Positions 54,188-61,206 of a stretch of DNA of 64,000 bases are shown here, piece by piece (position 1 is the stretch's first letter; each line of letters begins with the position of its first letter). The position numbers were made by a program, and so were the translations under genes. The stretch lies in NCBI GenBank assembly GCA_035573435.1, contig DATMZR010000019.1, forward strand, positions 62,001 to 126,000, given 5' to 3'. This DNA comes from Solirubrobacterales bacterium. Lineage in GTDB: Bacteria > Actinomycetota > Thermoleophilia > Solirubrobacterales > 70-9. The notes under the pieces were generated by a model. That model did no database searches and had not been told where the DNA came from. It worked only from the letters and a program-made list of their open reading frames with translations.

Positions 54188-55342
54188 GTGAATTTCGTCG
54201 ACGTGATCATCGCCGTCTTCGCCCTCGCGCTGGCCGTGATCGGCTACGAGCGAGGCCTGATCGGCAGCGCCCTGCCGCTGGCGGGGTTCGTGGTTGGCGC
54301 GGCGATCGGGGGCCGCCTCGGCCCCGCGCTCCTGGCGGGGGGTGGGGGGTCCCCCTATGCGCCCCTGATCACGGTGGTTGCAGGGCTCGTGCTGGGCGTC
54401 ACCCTGGCGGTGTTGATGGAGGGCTTTTCCGCGGACCTCAGCGCCCGGATCTCAGGCGGCACGTTGGGCTACCGGCTCGACGGGATCGGGGGCGCCGCGC
54501 TGCTCGCCGCCCTGGGCCTCCTGCTCGCCTGGGCGTTCGGCGCCGTCGCCCTCAACTCGCCGGGGCCCGGCGAGCGCGACCTGCGTCACGCGCTCCAGAG
54601 CTCGCGGATTCTGACCGCGCTGAACGACCTCCTGCCGCCCTCGGGGCCGCTTCTCAACGTCCTGCGGCGAATCGATCCAACGCCGACCGTCAGGGGGCCG
54701 AACGCGAACGTCCAAGCGCCCAATGGGGCGATCGCCAAGGATTCAGACGTGCATGGAGCGGGAGACAGCGTGGTGAAGGTCCTCGGCTCCGCCTGCGGGC
54801 TTGGGATCGAGGGGTCCGGATGGGTCGCCGGACCCGAGCTCGTGGTGACCAACGCGCACGTGGTCGCGGGGGAGGACGACACCACCGTGACGCTGCGATC
54901 GGGCGAGACACTGGACGCGTCGGCCGTTCACTACGAGCCGCACAACGACCTCGCGATCCTCCACGTCGCCGGGATGGAGGCACCGGCGTTGCGGCTCGCG
55001 CCAAGCGTGCCCAAGGGGACGGCCGCCGCGGTGTTGGGCTATCCGGGGAATGGACCCTTCACGATCTCGCCGGCACGCGTCGGTCGCACCGGGCAGGTGA
55101 TCAGCCAGGACTCCTACGGACTGGGGCCGGTGCAGCGCCAGATGACCCCGTTTCGTGGTCAGGTCGAAAGCGGCAACTCCGGCGGCCCCGCCGTGGACGC
55201 CGCCGGGCAGGTGCTGACGACGGTCTTCGCGGCGGAGCAGGGAGGGGCGCCCCCGGGAGGGCTCGGCGTCCCGAACCAGGTCGTGCGCCGGGCGCTGGAG
55301 GGAGACCTGCGGCCCACGGATACGGGTCCCTGCTCGGCGTAG
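54188..55342 (+). CDS. MarP-like membrane serine protease (CvpA domain plus trypsin-like domain)
   Basis: This 384-residue protein has a CvpA-like N-terminal domain with four membrane helices (VDVIIAVFALALAVIGYERG, ALPLAGFVVGAAIGG, PLITVVAGLVLGVTLAVLM, GAALLAALGLLLAWAFGAVAL) and an extracytoplasmic chymotrypsin-fold protease. The triad is His224 (TNAHVVAG), Asp254 (HNDLAILHV) and Ser331 (ESGNSGGPA). This is the architecture of mycobacterial MarP, an acid-stress protease. Cys-Gly near residue 200 and the C-terminal Cys might pair. The GTG start at 54188 is inferred. A REP palindrome follows the stop by 15 bases. Confidence 0.9.
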   Translation: MNFVDVIIAVFALALAVIGYERGLIGSALPLAGFVVGAAIGGRLGPALLAGGGGSPYAPLITVVAGLVLGVTLAVLMEGFSADLSARISGGTLGYRLDGIGGAALLAALGLLLAWAFGAVALNSPGPGERDLRHALQSSRILTALNDLLPPSGPLLNVLRRIDPTPTVRGPNANVQAPNGAIAKDSDVHGAGDSVVKVLGSACGLGIEGSGWVAGPELVVTNAHVVAGEDDTTVTLRSGETLDASAVHYEPHNDLAILHVAGMEAPALRLAPSVPKGTAAAVLGYPGNGPFTISPARVGRTGQVISQDSYGLGPVQRQMTPFRGQVESGNSGGPAVDAAGQVLTTVFAAEQGGAPPGGLGVPNQVVRRALEGDLRPTDTGPCSA

Positions 55343-55357
55343 TCCCAGAGCCGCTAC

Positions 55358-55395
55358 TTGGCGACTTTGTGGCGCTATCCGCCACAAAGTCGCCA
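55358..55395. repeat. REP-like palindrome, copy 4
   Basis: TTGGCGACTTTGTGGCG, the loop CTAT and CCGCCACAAAGTCGCCA form the most symmetrical of the four copies (others at 6818, 8322 and 35717). It lies after the MarP-like gene and 70 bases before the HxlR gene, and probably forms a 3' hairpin. Confidence 0.9.
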
Positions 55396-55464
55396 GCGGG
55401 TTGGCTGGCCCAGCCCGCTGAACCTCGCCGGGCCAGGTTGGCGCTTCGCTAAGCTCAATCGAGG

Positions 55465-55824
55465 GTGTCAGGGCTACCGCAAGCCGAGGGCGCTCCGGCG
55501 CGGTCCAACGGCCGCCCGGCGCGCGTTTGTCCCGAGTTTCATCACGCGGTGGAGCTGATCGGCAAGCGCTGGGCGGGCGCGATCATCTGGGCGCTCTCCG
55601 AGCATCCGCACTACTTCGCCGAGCTGTCGCAGGCGGTCCCGGGCCTCTCGGACCGCCTCCTGTCGCGGCGCCTGCGCGAGCTGGAGAGCGAGGGCCTGGT
55701 GACTCGCTCGGTGTACGCCGACACGCCGCCACGCGTCTCGTATGCGCTGACGGAGAAGGGCAAGGCCCTACGGCCGGCGATCCGCGAGCTTCGCGCCTGG
55801 GCTCAGCACTGGAACAGCGACTGA
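55465..55824 (+). CDS. HxlR family transcriptional regulator
   Basis: This 119-residue winged-helix regulator of the MarR-related HxlR family has its hallmarks: CPEFHHAVELIGKRWAGAIIWAL (Cys22 near the N-terminus is the conserved position), FAELSQAVPGLSDRLLSRRLRELESEGLVTR (recognition helix) and the wing PPRVSYALTEKGKALRPAI. The GTG start at 55465 is 9 bases after TAAGCT, so the mRNA is probably leaderless. Family members sense aldehydes, quinones or disulphide stress. The propeller gene starts 16 bases downstream and could be co-transcribed. Confidence 0.9.
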   Translation: MSGLPQAEGAPARSNGRPARVCPEFHHAVELIGKRWAGAIIWALSEHPHYFAELSQAVPGLSDRLLSRRLRELESEGLVTRSVYADTPPRVSYALTEKGKALRPAIRELRAWAQHWNSD

Positions 55825-55840
55825 GCCCGAGCCACTGGGG

Positions 55841-57136
55841 ATGTCCCCCGGGATGAGGTCGACCGCGGTCGGGGGAGCGTTGGTCGTGACGCTTCTCTTC
55901 GCCTCGGTCGGCAGTGCGGCCGGCTCCTTCGCCGGCGACGGGTTCGAGACTGTGGACTTCGGCGGCGCCGACAAGGCACAGGGGGTCGCGATCCGGTCCG
56001 GCGGCACGATCGTGGTGGCCGGGTCGACCAGGACGGGGCCGAGCGCGTCCGACTTCGCGGTCGCCCGCTTCAAGCGAAGCGGCAGTCTCGATGACTCTTT
56101 TTCTGAAAACGGCATGAAGACGACCGACTTCGGCGGTCGCGACGAGGCGTACGACGTGGCGATCCAGCCCAACGGGCGGATCGTGGTCGTCGGGACCTCC
56201 ACGGGCGGGGGAAGACGCACGTTTGCCCTTGCTCGGTACCGCAAGGGCGGCGCGCTCGACGACTCCTTCTCGAGCAACGGTAAGGCGAGGACGAGCTTCG
56301 GCGTGGTTGCGAAGGGCGTCGCGATACAGGCAAACGGCCGGATCGTGGTCGTCGGCCGCACTAGGGACGAGTTCGCCGTCGTCCGCTACAAGCGGAACGG
56401 CCATCTCGACGACTCCTTCTCGGGGAACGGCAAGACGAGGACGGACTTCGGCGACTACGACTCCGCACACGACGTGGCGATCCAGCGAAGCGGCAGGATC
56501 GTCGTGGGCGGCCAGGGGAGCCGCCACGACGACTTCGCCCTCGCCCGCTACAAGCGGAACGGCCGCCTGGACCGGTCCTTCTCCAGCGACGGAAAGAGGA
56601 CCGTCAGATTCAGCGGCCATGAGGCAGCCGAAGGCGTCGCGATCCAGGAGAACGGGCGGCTTGTCGCTGCCGGGAGTACTCACCCCTCCGCCCCTGGTGA
56701 CAGCTTCGCCGTGGCCCGCCTGAAGAAGGAGGGCGGACTCGACCGCTCCTTTGGCGGGGAATTCTCCTGGCTTGGGGACGGCAAGACGATTACCGGGTTT
56801 CGTGACGACGCCGCAGCCCACAACCTGGCGATTCAGCGAAACGGCAGGATCGTCGTCGTCGGCGAGAGCGGCATCAAGCACACATGGAACACGTTCTTCC
56901 ATTTCGAGTTCTCGCTCGCCCGCTACAAGCGGAACGGCCATCTCGACCACTCCTTCTCGGGCAACGGCAAACAGACGACCGCATTCGGGCCGGGCGATGA
57001 GGTCGCCTACGACGTGGCCTTCCAGTCACGGAGGAAGCTCATCGTCGCCGGAGTGATCTCCGCCGGTGATCTGACCGATCCGGCCCAGGACTTCCTCATC
57101 GCCCGCTATCGGAACAACGGCGACCTGGACCACTAA
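55841..57136 (+). CDS. Exported seven-repeat beta-propeller protein (delta-60 type repeats)
   Basis: This 431-residue protein has a signal peptide (AVGGALVVTLLFASVGSAAGS), then seven repeats of about 50-63 residues. Each reads roughly VAIQxNGRIVVVG, then DFALARYKRNGxLDxSFSxNGK. This matches the delta-60 repeat family (TIGR02608-like). Counting repeat ends (ENG, SNG, GNG, SDG, GDG, GNG and the last without one) gives seven, which suggests a closed seven-bladed propeller. Function unknown; such propellers bind partners at the surface. Repeats 3, 4 and 6 share the near-identical ARYKRNGH/RLD, consistent with recent internal duplication. Confidence 0.83.
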   Translation: MSPGMRSTAVGGALVVTLLFASVGSAAGSFAGDGFETVDFGGADKAQGVAIRSGGTIVVAGSTRTGPSASDFAVARFKRSGSLDDSFSENGMKTTDFGGRDEAYDVAIQPNGRIVVVGTSTGGGRRTFALARYRKGGALDDSFSSNGKARTSFGVVAKGVAIQANGRIVVVGRTRDEFAVVRYKRNGHLDDSFSGNGKTRTDFGDYDSAHDVAIQRSGRIVVGGQGSRHDDFALARYKRNGRLDRSFSSDGKRTVRFSGHEAAEGVAIQENGRLVAAGSTHPSAPGDSFAVARLKKEGGLDRSFGGEFSWLGDGKTITGFRDDAAAHNLAIQRNGRIVVVGESGIKHTWNTFFHFEFSLARYKRNGHLDHSFSGNGKQTTAFGPGDEVAYDVAFQSRRKLIVAGVISAGDLTDPAQDFLIARYRNNGDLDH

Positions 57137-57148
57137 AACACGCCCGAA

Positions 57149-57730
57149 TTACCACTCCCGCGGATTGCCGGCGGGGATCCGGTCGCGGACCAGCACGCCA
57201 TAGACGATCTCGACCGGCCGCGGGTCGGTTGTGGCATGGAACAGCTCCAGCTGGCTGGGGCCGAGGGACTCGAACGCCGCCTCCACCGCGCGGGCGTAGG
57301 AGGCGAGAATGATCGCTCCCGGTGGCGGCGACGGGGCGTAGTTGGAGGGCTTGGCGGTGAAGGTGACCACGCGGTCGAAGTCCAAGGGCCCCTCGGCCGC
57401 GATCTCGGCGGTGACCTCGACCCGGTCGTAGCGGATCTCGCGCACGGCGAGGCGATCGAGCTCCTCCTCGGTGATCTCGATCAAGGACCCGTTGGGCCCC
57501 GGTCCGGGGCGCCGCTCGACGTTGAGGCCGAGGCAGTAGGAGGGAGTGGTGCCGTCGGCGAGGGCGAAGGTCTTCTCGGAGCGGAGGTTGTCGCGCGCCT
57601 GAGTCCAGCTTCGTGCCCAGCCTGTCAGCCGCGCCGCGCCGGCGCTCGCCGTGGACCTGCCCAGGGTTCGCTCCGCGCTCGCCAGGCTGACGAGCGAGCC
57701 GTACCCAAATACGGCGAGCCGAGGGCTCAC
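57149..57730 (-). CDS. Gamma-glutamylcyclotransferase-fold protein
   Basis: This 193-residue cytoplasmic protein has the GGCT/ChaC N-terminal signature LAVFGYGSLVS, which forms the anion-binding loop, then RLTGWARSWTQ and further on NGSLIEITEEELDRLAVREIRYDRVEV, where the glutamates align with the catalytic region. This fold includes gamma-glutamylcyclotransferase and gamma-glutamylamine cyclotransferase. Substrate is uncertain, so glutathione breakdown is not claimed. The GTG start overlaps the upstream stop of the AddA-like gene (GTGA), so translation is coupled. It has no obvious functional link to DNA repair. Confidence 0.8.
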   Translation of the reverse strand: MSPRLAVFGYGSLVSLASAERTLGRSTASAGAARLTGWARSWTQARDNLRSEKTFALADGTTPSYCLGLNVERRPGPGPNGSLIEITEEELDRLAVREIRYDRVEVTAEIAAEGPLDFDRVVTFTAKPSNYAPSPPPGAIILASYARAVEAAFESLGPSQLELFHATTDPRPVEIVYGVLVRDRIPAGNPREW

Positions 57731-60700
57731 CGTGCTGACGAGGCGGCCCACTGCGGCCGCCAGGCGGGCTTCGCGCAGAGCCGCGCCGCGGCCGGGCAGC
57801 CGTAGCAGAGCGCGGAGTGGGGGGCGTCGGTGCGCTCGAAGCGGCCGGCGCGAATTCCGGCCACGAGTTCCTCCAAGCGCGTGCGCGCTGCCCCGACCCG
57901 GGCCTCGTCGTAGCTCTCGACCGAGGCGCGCTCGGGAGCCTCCAAAAAGCAATAGGCCGCGCGCACGCTCGCCGCCTCCCCATTTCGTCGCGCGCCATGG
58001 ACGGCGAGCGCGTAGAGGTCGCGCTGAGTCCCGTAGCGGTCCGCCAGCGCACTCGCGTCGACCTCCCCGAGGGCATCGGTCTTGTAGTCCACGACCAGGG
58101 GGCCGTCGGGAAGCTCGGCCAGCAGGTCGATCTTTCCGCGCACCACCGCGCCCCCCAGCCCGAGCACGAACGGAACCTCGGGCCGCAGGCGCGCACCGCT
58201 CGCGTCGAGCTCGGCGCGAAGCTCGGAGGTGAGCCATCCCTGGACCAGCGCCAGGACGCGGTCGCGGGCCTCCCCGTCGCGGCCCAGGCCCGTTCGCGCC
58301 AGGATCGTCTCCATCTCCGCGTCGTCGGGCAACGCCCAGGAGCGTCGCGCGCTCGCCTCCAGGGCGGCGTGGACCGCGGTGCCGATCGCCAGCGACCGCT
58401 CACGCGGCCCAGCCGCCGGAGCGGGAATCTCGTCGCTCCGCAGGCGATCGCCGTCCTGGTCGCCCTCCGGGGACTCCTCGCGAAAGATCGGCGCCTCCAG
58501 GCCGAGCACCCGCTCGACGTAGAAGCGGTAGCCACAGCCGGAGTAGGTGGCGAGGGCGGAATAGGACAGGCGGCCGGCCGCTCCCGCCGGCTCGAGCCCT
58601 TCCAGCAGGTGCCCCTGGACCCGATCCTGGGCGCCGTCGGCGGACGGCGCCGCCCAGGGGGTCCGGCGGCAGAGCTCGGCGGCGCGCGCCGTGCTCGGTG
58701 CTTGTGTGCGGATCACGAGCCGCGGCTGCGGCCCTCCGGAGGGAGCGCCCCCGATCGCCGGCGCACGGTCGAGGTCCACCGACTCGTCGCCACCGCCCCA
58801 GCCCCGCTCGCGGAGCGCAGGGAGCAGCAGCTTCAGGGCCGAGTGACCAGGCCTCGGCTCCTCGGGGGCTTCGAGGTCGCTCGAGCGGAAGATGCCGCTC
58901 AGGATCAGCCGGTCCTGGGCTCGCGAGAGCGCCACGTGGACGAGACGGCAGGCCTCCTCGATGTCCGCGCGGCGTTCGTCCCCGCAGAGCTCCACCAGCT
59001 CCCACAATCGCAGGGACCCGGCAGCCGCGATCGGCAGCCGCATCCCGAACCCGGCGCGCGCGGCAGCCTGTTGGCGAGCGGCGGCCCCTGTGTCGGTGTC
59101 CGCCTCATCGATCCGGCCGATGACGACGTCGCCTTCACGGCTTCCCATCCCGAGCCCGCGCCCGAGGTCGGCCACGGCGACCACGGGGAACTCCAGACCC
59201 TTGGCGGCATGCACCGTCATCACCCGGACGCCGTCGTGTCCCTCGACCTGGAGCGCTGCCATCCCCTCGCGACCGTCGCGCAGCGTGCGCTCCTCGGCGA
59301 AGTCGAGGAAGCCACGAAGGTTGCGGCCCTCGTGCTCCTCGTACTCGGCCGCCATCCGCATCAGCTTGCGCACGTTGGCCATCCGCCGTCGCCCACCCGG
59401 GCGTGCCAGCAGGGCCAGGTCGTAGTCGAAGGCGGAGATCGCCCGGTCGATCAGCGAATCGAGCGGCAGCAGCGGCGCCTCGTCTCGAAGACGGACCAGG
59501 GTCTCCTGGAACCGGCCCAGGCGCTCGGAGTCCCCGGCGGCCATCTCGGCCGGCCATTCGCCCCCTTCGACGGTCGGCCAGACGTGTCGAGGATCGCCCT
59601 CCGGAGTGCGGGCCGCCCGGCGCAGGAGCCAGAGCGCGTCGGGGCTCACGCCGCAGCCCGGAGAGGCCAGCGCGCCGAACAGGAGCTCGTCGTCCAGCGG
59701 GTTCGCGACCACGCCGAGCAGTCGCAACACGTCCTCGACCTGCTGCTGGGACCAATAGCCTCGACCGCCGACGACGTACGGAGCCAGGCCGGCCCGTTCA
59801 AGCGCCTCCTCGTAGGCATCCACGTGGGTGAAGGCCCGCAGGAGCACGACCATGTCGCCGCGCGGGACGTCGGCGTCGGCCAGCTCGCGCAGGCGCTGGG
59901 CTAGGAAGCGGGCCTCGGCGACGCACGGCGGGCTCCCCTCCGCAGCGGGCGGCTCAAGGTCAATCCCCTCTGCTCTCCAGCCGGTCGGCTGCCCGGGTTT
60001 GTCGGCCGAAACGTCCGTGAGCAGGAGCTCGGTTGCCGGCCCAACGCCTGCCTCCCGACCAGCCTCGAGCGGCACGAAGTCGCGGAGCAGGGCCGCACCC
60101 GCGAAGTTGACCGCGGCGAGCACCTCCGGTCGAGAACGGAAGTTCCCCCGCAACGGCCGCTCGAGCGTGCGCCCGTCCCTCCTGGCCTCATCCCGGCGGC
60201 GGCGGAACACCTCCAGGTCGGCGTGGCGGAACCGGTAGATGGATTGAAACTCGTCGCCGACGACGAACAGCCGCGTCTGGGGGCCGCGTAGCGCGTCGAT
60301 CAGCGCCAGTTGGACGCCGTTCGTATCCTGGAACTCGTCGACCATCAGGTGGTCGAAGCGCTCCCGCCACGCGGTACGCACAGGCCCGGGCGACTCCAGG
60401 AGCGCGAGCGCCCTGAGCTCGAGGTCCTCGAAGTCCGCCCCGGAGCGCTCGGCCTTGAGCCGCTCGTAGCGGTCGTGGTAGGCGTCGAGCAGGGACCGCA
60501 ACGCCGCGAAACCGTCGGCGGCCAGGGCGGCCTCGGCCGGAGACAGCGTCGCGCTCTCGCCCTTGTCTTTCACGGATCGCACCGGGGCTCCCGGTTCCGG
60601 CAGACGGGGTGGGTCCACTCCCTGGCTTCGAAGCCGCTCGTGCGCGGCCCGTACGGTCTCTTTGAGGCGGAGCTGGTTGAAGCCTGCCGCGAAGCTAGCG

Positions 60701-61206
60701 ACGGCGTCCCCACCCGCCGCCACGCCTTCCTCCAGCGCGGCGCTGAACGCCCGCTCGCCGAGCCTGGCCGACTCGAGCTCGTCGAGGACGCGAAAGCGCG
60801 GGTCCATGTGAGCGGCCACGGGATGCGTCGCCAACAGGCGCCGGCAGAACCCGTGCATGGTGGTGATCCACGCCCGCTCGCCCTCTCGTGCGGCGTCGGC
60901 GATCTGCCGGGCGCGGTCGTGCTCGCCGGCATCGAACGCGGCTCGGGATCTGGCGACGAGCTGGCGCCGGATCCGCTGCCGCAGCTCGCCCGCCGCCCGC
61001 TCGGTGAAGGTGAAGGCGAGGATGGCATCGGGAGCGCTGCCGTCCTCGGTCACGGCGTCGCAGTAGCGCTCGACGAGGACCCGGGTCTTGCCGGTGCCTG
61101 CTCCGGCCTCCGTGAATACGTCGCTGGAGCGCGGCTCGATGGCGGCCTGCTGCTCCGGGGTGTGCTCGGGAGGCGGAGCCAAGGTGAGGTCGGAGGCGGC
61201 GCTCAT
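57727..61206 (-). CDS. addA: AddA-like helicase-nuclease (UvrD-type with C-terminal PD-(D/E)XK)
   Basis: This 1159-residue subunit of a double-strand-break resection enzyme has Walker A EAGAGTGKTRVLVERY (about residue 35), motif Ia FTFTERAAGELRQRI, DExx box VDEFQDTNGVQLALIDAL (about 300), motif V MTVHAAKGLEFPVVAVADL and a C-terminal PD-(D/E)XK nuclease (GKIDLLAELPDGPLVVDYKTD). A Cys near residue 891 (YSGCGYRF) and Cys-x2-Cys-x6-Cys at about 1133-1144 resemble the iron-staple set of AddB-type nucleases; AddA normally lacks it. The ATG overlaps the upstream stop (ATGA) and the product works with the next protein. Confidence 0.92.
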   Translation of the reverse strand: MSAASDLTLAPPPEHTPEQQAAIEPRSSDVFTEAGAGTGKTRVLVERYCDAVTEDGSAPDAILAFTFTERAAGELRQRIRRQLVARSRAAFDAGEHDRARQIADAAREGERAWITTMHGFCRRLLATHPVAAHMDPRFRVLDELESARLGERAFSAALEEGVAAGGDAVASFAAGFNQLRLKETVRAAHERLRSQGVDPPRLPEPGAPVRSVKDKGESATLSPAEAALAADGFAALRSLLDAYHDRYERLKAERSGADFEDLELRALALLESPGPVRTAWRERFDHLMVDEFQDTNGVQLALIDALRGPQTRLFVVGDEFQSIYRFRHADLEVFRRRRDEARRDGRTLERPLRGNFRSRPEVLAAVNFAGAALLRDFVPLEAGREAGVGPATELLLTDVSADKPGQPTGWRAEGIDLEPPAAEGSPPCVAEARFLAQRLRELADADVPRGDMVVLLRAFTHVDAYEEALERAGLAPYVVGGRGYWSQQQVEDVLRLLGVVANPLDDELLFGALASPGCGVSPDALWLLRRAARTPEGDPRHVWPTVEGGEWPAEMAAGDSERLGRFQETLVRLRDEAPLLPLDSLIDRAISAFDYDLALLARPGGRRRMANVRKLMRMAAEYEEHEGRNLRGFLDFAEERTLRDGREGMAALQVEGHDGVRVMTVHAAKGLEFPVVAVADLGRGLGMGSREGDVVIGRIDEADTDTGAAARQQAAARAGFGMRLPIAAAGSLRLWELVELCGDERRADIEEACRLVHVALSRAQDRLILSGIFRSSDLEAPEEPRPGHSALKLLLPALRERGWGGGDESVDLDRAPAIGGAPSGGPQPRLVIRTQAPSTARAAELCRRTPWAAPSADGAQDRVQGHLLEGLEPAGAAGRLSYSALATYSGCGYRFYVERVLGLEAPIFREESPEGDQDGDRLRSDEIPAPAAGPRERSLAIGTAVHAALEASARRSWALPDDAEMETILARTGLGRDGEARDRVLALVQGWLTSELRAELDASGARLRPEVPFVLGLGGAVVRGKIDLLAELPDGPLVVDYKTDALGEVDASALADRYGTQRDLYALAVHGARRNGEAASVRAAYCFLEAPERASVESYDEARVGAARTRLEELVAGIRAGRFERTDAPHSALCYGCPAAARLCAKPAWRPQWAASSAR

